Shown here: positions 1-6,872 of the stretch, one piece after another
Numbering within the stretch: the first letter of the stretch is position 1
Layout of the letters: every line of letters starts with the position of its first letter
Source: Nocardioidaceae bacterium
Lineage (GTDB): Bacteria; Actinomycetota; Actinomycetes; Propionibacteriales; Nocardioidaceae
Assembly (NCBI GenBank): GCA_020438665.1
Contig: JAGQUE010000048.1
Span: 1 to 11,726 of the forward strand
Reading direction: 5' to 3'
Length of the DNA stretch: 11,726 nucleotides
Notes under the pieces: generated by a model
Database searches by the model: none
Told to the model about the DNA's origin: nothing
The model's input: only the letters and a program-made list of their open reading frames with translations
Translations under genes and position numbers: made by a program

Positions 1-66
1 CGCAGAGAGCTGCGCAGCCTGTTCGGCCGTCCCGAGATCGCCCGGATCACGCCTCCGGGAGGCTGA
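1..66 (+). CDS. possible C-terminal end of a plus-strand gene (partial)
   Basis: Frame 1 is open from the left edge and gives 21 residues (begins RRELRSLFGR, ends PPGG) before a TGA at 64-66. Most of these codons end in G or C, as in the real genes here. If genuine, it converges on the sulfotransferase and overlaps its last codons by 20 bases. The stretch is too short to assign a family. The other two plus frames are also open here, so the reading frame rests only on codon composition and on the sensible position of the stop. I name no function. Confidence 0.35.
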   Translation, partial: RRELRSLFGRPEIARITPPGG

Positions 67-931
67 AGCGACGGCCCTCGACCGCCGCGAGCACCCGGGA
101 CGTCACCGACTCGACCTGGGCGATCTCCTCGGCGTCGAGCTTGCCGCGCCACGACTGCGCCACCTCGGCGGGGGAACGGTGGAGCTGGTGGAGCCGGGAA
201 CCCGAGGTCGCGGCGGGTGCGTCGCCACCGTCGTGCATCTCCCGCTCCGTCTCGGCGGTCGATGCGAGGCCGAGCTCGGTGAACAACGCCGCGACCGCGG
301 GAAGGCCGCCTCCGGCGATCTCGTGGTGGGCGAGGAACAAGGAGCCCGGCGCCGCGTCCAGGTCGATGAGGGCCAGGGCCTGCAGGACGCCCCAGAAGAC
401 GCCCATCCGCTCGGCCTCGGTGAGTGCGGCGGCGCCACGGTCCCACGCCGCGCCCAGCTCGGGGAAGAGATCGGCCGCCTCGGGGACGAACGCGGCTATC
501 TCGTCGAGGTCGGGCTGCCATCCCATCCGGCGATAGCTCGTGAGTACGGCGCCGGGGTGTCGATAGACCTGCAGCGCGCGGGCCCCGGTCACGGCGGCGA
601 TCGCGGGCGTCGAGAGCATGGCGAACGGGTCCTTGACGACCAGCCGGGCCCACGGCAGCGGGCCGCGCCACTGGTGACGCCCATAGCGGCCATAGGTCCG
701 CAGGTTGCGGCCCGCATAGGTCGACCGCAGCACCCGGCGCTGTCGAGCCGTAAGCTCGGTGAGCCGGGCCCACCCGGTCAGCGTGCCACCGAGGGCATAC
801 TGCCGCCCGCGCGGGTTCATCGGCTCGCGGCCGGCCAGTGCGGTGCCGGGTGCGGTCGCGAGCAGACGGGCCGCCCAGGTGGTCCCCGACCGCGGCACGC
901 CCGTCACCAGCAGGGGGCGTCGGTCGTTCAT
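47..931 (-). CDS. PAPS-dependent sulfotransferase family protein
   Basis: A protein of about 294 residues with the sulfotransferase P-loop-like fold, expected to transfer sulfate from PAPS to an unknown acceptor and release PAP. The 5'-phosphosulfate loop is PRSGTTW at residues 13-19. A VVKDPF segment follows near 98-103. The 3'-phosphate-binding strand and helix appear as VYRHPGAVLTSY around 122-133, with Arg124 and Ser132 as likely ligands. A C-terminal SWRGKL segment (about 260-265) matches the usual end of the family. There is no signal peptide, so it is cytoplasmic. Three in-frame starts exist: GTG at 952, ATG at 940 and ATG at 931. I chose 931 because a purine-rich AGGCAGG ends nine bases before it but abuts the 940 start. 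The larger PKD gene lies upstream on the same strand, separated by two strong hairpins, so independent transcription is likely. The substrate cannot be read from sequence. Confidence 0.88.
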   Translation of the reverse strand: MNDRRPLLVTGVPRSGTTWAARLLATAPGTALAGREPMNPRGRQYALGGTLTGWARLTELTARQRRVLRSTYAGRNLRTYGRYGRHQWRGPLPWARLVVKDPFAMLSTPAIAAVTGARALQVYRHPGAVLTSYRRMGWQPDLDEIAAFVPEAADLFPELGAAWDRGAAALTEAERMGVFWGVLQALALIDLDAAPGSLFLAHHEIAGGGLPAVAALFTELGLASTAETEREMHDGGDAPAATSGSRLHQLHRSPAEVAQSWRGKLDAEEIAQVESVTSRVLAAVEGRRFSLPEA

Positions 932-977
932 GGCAGTCATCCTGCCTGACACGGTGTCCCTCTCACGACGGATCCCA

Positions 978-999
978 GCGGGTCGAATCGGCGACCCGC
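978..999 (-). terminator. second inverted repeat downstream of the PKD gene
   Basis: A perfect 8-bp stem (gcgggtcg / cgacccgc, 978-985 and 992-999) with a 6-base loop. It lies just beyond the longer hairpin at 1005-1039 when read from the PKD gene. There is no U-tract, which is usual for high-GC actinobacterial terminator-like hairpins. Two hairpins in a row suggest a composite terminator. An operator ahead of the sulfotransferase, whose start is about 47 bases further on, is the alternative. Confidence 0.45.
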
Positions 1000-1004
1000 C
1001 CCTC

Positions 1005-1039
1005 GGCGGGGGTCCGGCGCAGTGAGCCGGACCCCCGCC
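1005..1039 (-). terminator. strong hairpin terminator of the PKD gene
   Basis: A perfect 14-bp inverted repeat (ggcgggggtccggc at 1005-1018, its complement at 1026-1039) with a 7-base loop. It begins seven bases after the PKD gene's stop codon at 1046-1048. Almost all pairs are G-C, so the RNA hairpin would be very stable. No run of U follows, so it fits the U-less hairpin class of actinobacteria, or could act as a 3' stabiliser. Confidence 0.75.
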
Positions 1040-1045
1040 CCGGGA

Positions 1046-4000
1046 TCACGCCACCGTCACCTGCGTGGTCACGGTGGTGGCCTTCCCCCAGCCATCGGTC
1101 ACCGTGAGCGTGACGGTGTAGGTCCCGGCCGAGGCATAGGTCTTGGCCGGCGACGTGGCCGTGCTGGTGGTGCCGTCCCCGAAGTTCCACAGTCGGGTGA
1201 TGGCGTCACCGTTGGGGTCGGTCGAGTTGACGCTGCTGAACGTGCACGCCAGGCCAGTGCAGACCGGGGTCTCGATCACCGCGTTGGGCGGCTGGTTGGT
1301 CGGCGGCTCGGCGATTGTCACCGTCCGCGTCACCGTGGTCGCCTTGCCCCAGCCATCGGTCACCGTCAGCGTCACCGTGTAGGTGCCGTCGGCCGCATAG
1401 GTCTTGCTCGGCGAGGTCGACGTGCTGGTGGTGCCGTCCCCGAAGTCCCACAACCGTGAGATCGAGTCGCCGGCGTTGGGGTCGGTGGACTGGCTGCTGG
1501 TGAAGCTGCACACCCGGGCGTTGCAGGTGGGCACCCCCATCACCGCGTTGGGTGCCACGTTGCTCGGCGGCTCGGTGATCGTCACCGTCTGGGTCGCTGT
1601 CGACGTCAGCAGGTACTCGTCGGTCACCGTCAGCGTCACCGTGTAGGTGTTGGCCGAGGTGTAGGTGCGGCTCACCACCGATCCGGTGCCGGTGCCGTTG
1701 CCGAAGTTCCAGCTGTAGGTCGCCGCCGACGGGTTCTCGTCGGTGGTGGACGTGGCGTCGAACCCGCAGATGTTGTTGTTGCAGTTGACCGTGAAGGCCG
1801 CCACCGGCGGGTTGTTGGCCGGGTGGGTCACCGTCACCGTCGCATCCAGCGACGGGTCGGTGGTGAACCCGTGGTTGTCCACGCCCCGCACCCGGACGGT
1901 GTAGTCCCCGTCAGGGATGACCGGCGTCGTGTAGGAGTAGTTGGACCCCGGCGAACCTGGGGAGTTGAGGAACGCCGAGCGCCAGCTCTCGTTGGTGCTG
2001 GTGAAGTTGCCGCTGGAGTTCATGTACATCCCGGCGCTGTTGCGCACCGCCACCTGGACCGAGGCGATCGAACGGTCGTCCTCGACCCGTCCGGTGACCG
2101 GGATCCGGCCCTCGGTGTAGGTCTCGCCGCCCTGAGGCACCCGCAGGTTCTCGTTGAACACCGGGGCGACGTCGCCCGGGTAGATCTCGTAGCGGGCGGT
2201 GGCGCCGCTGGTCGACGTGTCGATCTGGCCGACGGTGTCGTAGGCATAGGCCGTCACCGACCAGTCACCCTCGACCGGCAGGTCCCGCGACAGCGAGAAC
2301 GTCGTGCTCGTGGCGCCCGGCGAGTCCAGCGTGGCGTTGATCTCGGCGTAGGCCGCCGAGAGTGTGCCGTTGGGCTGGAGGTAGCGACGGGTGTCGTTGT
2401 CATAGACGGTCAGCCCGACGTGGTCGACGCCGTTGTCGTCGGTCGCCGTGCCGGTGATGTCCAGGTGCAGCACCTGGCCGCCGGTGATGGTGCCGGTGAC
2501 GTCGAGCAGGCCGTCAGGCGGCGTGTCGCCCGGGACCTGAGCGGTGAGCGTCAGCCGGCCCTGGTTGGACGACGAGGTGGTCAGACCGATGTCGTCGTTG
2601 GCCCGAACCCGGAAGTCGTAGCTGCCCGGTGTCAAGGTGAACGGCGTGGTCCAGGACCAGTTGGCGCTGTCGCCGTTGAGGTTGATCGCCGTGATGCGGT
2701 ACCAGCCCGCGCTCAGCCCCACCCCCCAGGTGCCGTCGGAGGCGAGCGCCTCACGGGTCGTGGTGTTGCGCAGGAAGATCTCGACGTTGGCGAGCCCCTC
2801 GTCGTCGGTGGCCGTGCCCGAGAACGTGATCGGGTTGCCCGGGGTCACCGACACAGGAGCTGTCGCGTTGGGAGGGACCATCAGCGCGGGCTGGGTGATC
2901 GTCACCGTCGGCGCCAGGCCCGTCGAGCTCACCGTGAAGTCGCGGGTGAACTCGTCGAGCGAGGACTGCCCGCTGGTGTCGCGCGGCGTGACCGCGATCC
3001 GCCAGACGCCCTCATAGGGGACCGTCACCTCGGTCGACCAGGTGGTGCTGACCGCGTCGACGACGTCGGGGGCGATCGAGAACGAGTTGTAGTTGGCGCT
3101 CACGGTGCCGTTGTCCTGCAGGAACAGCGAGGCGCCGTTCTTGATGACATAGCCGATCGAACGGACCCCGACGTCATCGGTGGCCGTGCCGGTGATGGTG
3201 AAGGTCGTCGACGGAACGATGCCGGACGGGCCCGTCACGCGCGCCGACGGCGGGGCGTCGGTGATGCTGAACGTCTCGAACTTCTTGATCGCCTTGGACG
3301 GGTCGCTGGTGCCGTTGGTGCCGAACGTCTTGGCCAGCACCTTGAGCGAGCGGTTCTCGACGATCGTCAGGGGCAGTGACCAGTCGGTCTGCGTCGCGCC
3401 GGGGCTGGCCAGGTTGACGTTGATGGTGTTGGCTGCGCCCCAGGTGACCAGGTCGTCTTGCAGGTAGCGGTTGGAGTCGCGGTCCTGCAGCTCGAGCTGG
3501 ACGCGCTGGACTCCGCTCGTGGCGCGGGCGGTGCCATCGATGACGAACTCTTCTCCGCCAGGCTTGACACGACCCTCGATCGGGTTGGTGATCGTGGTCT
3601 CGTTGGCGCCCGAGGCTGGCGCGTTGGCGAACAGGTAGACCGCAAGGCGCCCGACGTTGGCGCCGCCCTGGGTGTTGCCGTCGCCGCCGGTGATGACGCC
3701 CCGCGGGGTGGCGAGCATGGCCTTGTTGCCCTCGAAGGAGTTGGACCCGGGGTTCCACTCGAGCGCCTTGCCCTCGGAGTTGCTCAGCACGCCGATGTGG
3801 TCGCGGCGGACCACGTCATCGCCCAGGCCGTAGCCCGAGAGCCCCTGGCCGGTGCCATAGCCGACGTTGTCCAGACCCGGCCACGGGTCCTTGGCCGTGG
3901 GCGACTCGTTCCAGGAGAAGTGGCCACCGATATAGACGCCCTGCTCGGTGATGGCCGCGGAGTAGATGCTGTCGAAGCAGCGCGAGATCCAGATGGGCTC

Positions 4001-5896
4001 GACGAAGTCGTTCCCGTCCAACGGGAGCGCCACGACGGTGTCGTTGATCGGCGGCCGGTCGCCGCCGGAGCCGCTCGTGACGACCAGGAACGAGTCGTCG
4101 GGGGCGATGTCGCCGGCATAGGCGCGCTGGATGCCGCCGACGTATTGCAGGTTGTCCTCCCACAGCCGCGTGCGCCACGGCAGCAGGTCGCCACTGGCGA
4201 CGTCGATGAGGCCCACGCCGTAGCGGTCCTGGCCGTCGATCTGACGACCGGTGTGGACGACCATCAGCTTGGTGAGGTCGTGGCTGAGCTTGAGCTCCTG
4301 GACGTTGAGCGAACCGTTGGGGCCGATGCCGCCGGTGATGTCGTTGCTCCAGGTCCCGGCCGGGTTGCCGTTGGTGCGGCCCAGCAGGGCGCCGGTGGTG
4401 GCGCTGACCGCGGCCAGGCCGCGGTGGTTGGCTCCGTTGATCCGGGTGAACTTGCCGCCGAGGAACACCGTGTCGTTGGTGGCCTCGAGCTCGGTGCCGG
4501 CGCCGTCGGCGTCGGCCGTCCATCCGGTGACGGTGGCACCCGTGGTCGGGTTGATCGAGGCGAACTTCTTCTTGGCGACCCCGTTGACGGAGTTGAACGT
4601 CCCGGCCACGAAGAGCTTGGTGCCGTCCGGGCTGGCCTCGATGTCGTTGACGCCGCCACCGGAGAAGGTGGGCCGGAAGTTCGCGTTGACCAGGCCGGTG
4701 GTCAGGTTGAACGACGCCAGGAAGCGCTGGTTGTAGGAGGTGTTGCCGCCGGTCGTGTTGGCGATCGACGAGAAACCGCCCGCGACATAGACGGTGTCGC
4801 CGATGTATTCGAGGTCCTCGATCTCACCCGTCGTGATCTTGGGCATGTTCTTGGCCACGATGTCGGGCACGACCGCGGTGTGGCCGGGGCCGGGGACGCC
4901 GGCCTGCGTGATGGCCTGCTGGGTCGTCGAGTTGGTCAGGCTGGCGTCGCTCACGGTCAGGGTGACGGTGCGCGTGCCGGCGGTCGCATAGGTGCGGCTC
5001 GTGGTGACCCCGGTGCCGGTGGTGGTGTCGCCGAAGTTCCACGCATAGGTGAGCGGGTCACTGTCGGGGTCGGAGGACGCGCTGGCGTCGAAGGAGCAGG
5101 TCAGCCCGGCGCAGCTCGCGGTGAAGCTCGCCACCGGCGGGTTGTTGGTGGGCGTGCCGGTGTCCTCGAGGGGGCTGACCACCACGGAGTAGCGCACCGA
5201 GCGGCTCACGGCGGCGCTGGTCGTGGCGGTGCGTGCCGGAGCGGTGCCGGTCGCCACGGCGCCGTTGGAGTCGCCGAGGACGCTGCTGATCTTGCCGCTG
5301 CCGGTGGCGGCGCCGGTGGAGCGCTGTGTCACGGTGCCGGGAACGGTCCAGGTGACCGTGTTGGCCGACTTCTCCGACCAGTAGTTGACCAGCCAGGAGT
5401 TGGCGTCGGACACCGCGACGGACGGGGTCGCGTGGCTGCTCGAGGAGGTGTTGGTGACGGCGCTCGCAGAGGAGGTGACCTCGGCGGTGCCGCCGGACGA
5501 GCGGTAGGCCGTCACGGTCATCGTCGACTTGACGCTCTTGCTCGTGGTCACGGTGACCCGGGCGCCGTCATCGGTCGACGTCGCCGTCTTGGTCCAGGCT
5601 CGCCCGGAGACGCCGTTGCCCGTCTGGGTCTGGAGCTGGGTCCAGCCCGCCAGGTTGTTGATGGTCGCCGTCGACGAGTTGGTCGTCAGGAACAGCACGA
5701 GCGCGTCGCCCGGCTGCACGGACGCCGGGATCGTCACCCGGTGATTGCTCCGCGCCCCGGCCGTGGTGGCCGACGCGACATAGGACAGGTCGCCGGGCGC
5801 AGCCGACGCCGATGGCGCCAGTGCGACGGTGGCTGCCATCGAACCGATGGCAATCAGGACAGCGACGAACGAACGCGACAAACGGGTCAACCCCAT
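1046..5896 (-). CDS. large secreted multi-domain PKD / delta-60 propeller / Ig-like protein
   Basis: A protein of 1616 residues, probably extracellular. Numbered from the ATG at 5896: signal peptide 1-32 (LTRLSRS, hydrophobic core, cleavage after ASA); Ser/Thr-rich beta module about 35-245; PKD domain 1 at 253-332 (YAWNFGD); beta-propeller-like region about 340-760 with recurring hydrophobic-GG/GT-F strands (VYVAGGF 369, LFVAGTF 428, VFLGGKF 477, VYIGGHF 654), as in delta-60/DUF5122 repeats; five related Ig-like modules about 769-1357; PKD domains 2-4 at 1361-1441, 1447-1529 and 1536-1616. Each PKD domain carries one CX4C pair. I see no enzyme motif, no LPXTG signal and no C-terminal membrane helix. 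A role in adhesion, matrix or substrate binding is inferred from architecture only. A GTG at 5929 in the same frame would add 11 residues. The ATG is preferred because AGGTGGGGGC lies just upstream and the signal peptide then starts properly. The gene is divergent from cysQ. Confidence 0.9.
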   Translation of the reverse strand: MGLTRLSRSFVAVLIAIGSMAATVALAPSASAAPGDLSYVASATTAGARSNHRVTIPASVQPGDALVLFLTTNSSTATINNLAGWTQLQTQTGNGVSGRAWTKTATSTDDGARVTVTTSKSVKSTMTVTAYRSSGGTAEVTSSASAVTNTSSSSHATPSVAVSDANSWLVNYWSEKSANTVTWTVPGTVTQRSTGAATGSGKISSVLGDSNGAVATGTAPARTATTSAAVSRSVRYSVVVSPLEDTGTPTNNPPVASFTASCAGLTCSFDASASSDPDSDPLTYAWNFGDTTTGTGVTTSRTYATAGTRTVTLTVSDASLTNSTTQQAITQAGVPGPGHTAVVPDIVAKNMPKITTGEIEDLEYIGDTVYVAGGFSSIANTTGGNTSYNQRFLASFNLTTGLVNANFRPTFSGGGVNDIEASPDGTKLFVAGTFNSVNGVAKKKFASINPTTGATVTGWTADADGAGTELEATNDTVFLGGKFTRINGANHRGLAAVSATTGALLGRTNGNPAGTWSNDITGGIGPNGSLNVQELKLSHDLTKLMVVHTGRQIDGQDRYGVGLIDVASGDLLPWRTRLWEDNLQYVGGIQRAYAGDIAPDDSFLVVTSGSGGDRPPINDTVVALPLDGNDFVEPIWISRCFDSIYSAAITEQGVYIGGHFSWNESPTAKDPWPGLDNVGYGTGQGLSGYGLGDDVVRRDHIGVLSNSEGKALEWNPGSNSFEGNKAMLATPRGVITGGDGNTQGGANVGRLAVYLFANAPASGANETTITNPIEGRVKPGGEEFVIDGTARATSGVQRVQLELQDRDSNRYLQDDLVTWGAANTINVNLASPGATQTDWSLPLTIVENRSLKVLAKTFGTNGTSDPSKAIKKFETFSITDAPPSARVTGPSGIVPSTTFTITGTATDDVGVRSIGYVIKNGASLFLQDNGTVSANYNSFSIAPDVVDAVSTTWSTEVTVPYEGVWRIAVTPRDTSGQSSLDEFTRDFTVSSTGLAPTVTITQPALMVPPNATAPVSVTPGNPITFSGTATDDEGLANVEIFLRNTTTREALASDGTWGVGLSAGWYRITAINLNGDSANWSWTTPFTLTPGSYDFRVRANDDIGLTTSSSNQGRLTLTAQVPGDTPPDGLLDVTGTITGGQVLHLDITGTATDDNGVDHVGLTVYDNDTRRYLQPNGTLSAAYAEINATLDSPGATSTTFSLSRDLPVEGDWSVTAYAYDTVGQIDTSTSGATARYEIYPGDVAPVFNENLRVPQGGETYTEGRIPVTGRVEDDRSIASVQVAVRNSAGMYMNSSGNFTSTNESWRSAFLNSPGSPGSNYSYTTPVIPDGDYTVRVRGVDNHGFTTDPSLDATVTVTHPANNPPVAAFTVNCNNNICGFDATSTTDENPSAATYSWNFGNGTGTGSVVSRTYTSANTYTVTLTVTDEYLLTSTATQTVTITEPPSNVAPNAVMGVPTCNARVCSFTSSQSTDPNAGDSISRLWDFGDGTTSTSTSPSKTYAADGTYTVTLTVTDGWGKATTVTRTVTIAEPPTNQPPNAVIETPVCTGLACTFSSVNSTDPNGDAITRLWNFGDGTTSTATSPAKTYASAGTYTVTLTVTDGWGKATTVTTQVTVA
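1049..1567 (-). repeat. tandem PKD repeat units, 261-base period
   Basis: The last two PKD domains of the secreted protein are near-duplicates with an 87-codon period. The same segments recur 261 bases apart: the CCAGCCATCGGTCACCGT block starts at 1088 and again at 1349, and a block of about 24 identical bases around 1160-1185 returns around 1421-1446. At protein level both units end in TYTVTLTVTDGWGKATTV. The third C-terminal PKD unit (1574-1816) is clearly more diverged. This points to a fairly recent duplication or to homogenisation between units. Confidence 0.85.
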
Positions 5897-5914
5897 GACA
5901 AAGCCCCCACCTAG

Positions 5915-5938
5915 GCTGCCGAACCCCACGCCGGCAGC
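5915..5938 (-). promoter_or_regulatory. inverted repeat in the leader of the PKD gene
   Basis: A perfect 7-bp inverted repeat (gctgccg at 5915-5921, cggcagc at 5932-5938) with a 10-base loop. On the minus strand it ends 18 bases before the ATG at 5896, just upstream of the purine-rich ribosome binding site. It could be a leader hairpin affecting translation or an operator. No known riboswitch consensus is recognisable. Confidence 0.35.
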
Positions 5939-5956
5939 ATCCCCACGAAGACGGCA

Positions 5957-5962
5957 AGACTA
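5957..5962 (-). promoter_or_regulatory. candidate -10 element of the PKD gene
   Basis: On the minus strand this reads TAGTCT, a full match to the TANNNT -10 consensus. It would give a leader of about 54 bases containing the hairpin at 5915-5938. No convincing -35 hexamer sits 16-18 bases upstream, which is common in actinobacteria but leaves the call weak. Confidence 0.3.
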
Positions 5963-6063
5963 ACCGGTCATCAATCCCTTTGGTAGGGCCGACTGGGCAA
6001 ATCTTGGCTCGGTTCGCGTGTGGGCTTGTCCGGACGGCTCCGTCACGACGGATCCGGACCTGC

Positions 6064-6069
6064 GACACT
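6064..6069 (+). promoter_or_regulatory. candidate leaderless -10 element of cysQ
   Basis: GACACT lies exactly six bases before the GTG start at 6076 and matches TANNNT at the key second and sixth positions. With no Shine-Dalgarno sequence near the GTG, this spacing fits transcription starting at or next to the start codon (a leaderless mRNA). No clear -35 hexamer is visible. Confidence 0.4.
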
Positions 6070-6075
6070 TCGGTC

Positions 6076-6855
6076 GTGACCGATTTCGACGAGACGACGG
6101 CAGACCCCGCAGGTCTAGACGACCACCACCTGGCCGCCTGGTTGGCCACCCGGGCCGGAGAGCGCCTGCTCGAGGTGCGCACCGAGGGCCTGGAGGGCCG
6201 GGAGCTCAAGGACGCCGGTGACCGAGCGGCCCACGAGCTGCTGATGGACCTGCTCGCCCACGTGCGTCCCGGCGACGCCGTGCTCTCCGAGGAGGGCAAG
6301 GACGACCCGATCCGGCTGACCTCCGACCGGGTCTGGATCGTCGACCCCCTCGACGGGACACGCGAGTTCTCCGAGCCGCCGCGCGACGACTGGGCCGTCC
6401 ACGTCGCACTGTGGGAGCGAGGTGCACTGGTCGCCGGCGCCGTCGCGCAGCCGGCGCTCGGTGAGACGTTCAGCACCGCGGCGCCGCCCAGCATCCCGCC
6501 CCGCACGTCGGCCCGCCCGCGCATCGCGGTGTCCCGGACGCGGCCGCCGGCGTTCGTCCAGGCCCTCGCGGAGGTCCTCGACGCCGAGCTGGTCCCGATG
6601 GGGTCCGCCGGGGTCAAGGTCATCTCGGTGACCAGGGACATCACCGACGCCTATGTGCACGCGGGTGGCCAGTACGAATGGGACAACGCGGCCCCGGTCG
6701 CGGTCGCCCGCGCCGCCGGTCTCCACTGCTCCCGCGTCGATGGGTCCGAGCTGATCTATAACCAGGAGAACGTCTCGTTGCCCGACCTGATCGTCTGCCG
6801 CCCGGAGCTGGCCGAGCCGATCCTCGCGTTCATCCGCGAGCACGGCACGGACTGA
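6076..6855 (+). CDS. cysQ: 3'(2'),5'-bisphosphate nucleotidase CysQ
   Basis: A 259-residue cytoplasmic phosphatase of the inositol-monophosphatase superfamily. It is expected to hydrolyse PAP (and PAPS) to AMP (and APS) plus phosphate, clearing the product of sulfation and sulfate assimilation. Metal-site motifs are LSEEG at 70-74, the signature WIVDPLDGT at 87-95 (Asp90 and Asp93 as ligands) and EWDNAAP at 201-207 (Asp203). The DAYVHAGGQYEWD stretch is typical of mycobacterial-type CysQ. Some family members also accept inositol phosphates or fructose bisphosphate, so specificity is not certain. The open frame extends back to 5980, but that extension resembles no conserved sequence. GTG at 6076 puts the start at the usual place and matches the leaderless -10 spacing. 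The HAD gene follows after 17 bases, so cotranscription is plausible. Confidence 0.9.
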   Translation: MTDFDETTADPAGLDDHHLAAWLATRAGERLLEVRTEGLEGRELKDAGDRAAHELLMDLLAHVRPGDAVLSEEGKDDPIRLTSDRVWIVDPLDGTREFSEPPRDDWAVHVALWERGALVAGAVAQPALGETFSTAAPPSIPPRTSARPRIAVSRTRPPAFVQALAEVLDAELVPMGSAGVKVISVTRDITDAYVHAGGQYEWDNAAPVAVARAAGLHCSRVDGSELIYNQENVSLPDLIVCRPELAEPILAFIREHGTD

Positions 6856-6872
6856 CACGTCGGCCCACCGGG

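Noticed and set aside
1823..3379. Second long plus-strand frame (518 codons) opposite the PKD gene
   Set aside because: Same compositional signature of an antisense shadow, with no motif and no ribosome binding site.
3458..5914. Long plus-strand open frame (about 818 codons) opposite the PKD gene
   Set aside because: Its translation is a low-complexity mix of Gly, Arg, Ala, Val and Asp with no domain. The minus strand has a signal peptide and recognisable PKD motifs. In high-GC DNA such antisense frames stay open by chance.
963..6055. A 13-base direct repeat, tcacgacggatcc, at 963-975 and 6043-6055, flanking the PKD gene
   Set aside because: Tempting as an insertion footprint, but in about 11.7 kb of high-GC sequence one or more 13-base matches are expected by chance. 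No integrase, transposase or longer att-like match accompanies it.
5568..6644. Minus-strand frame of 358 codons spanning the divergent promoter region
   Set aside because: It crosses both cysQ and the PKD signal-peptide region in wrong frames and has no conserved motif.
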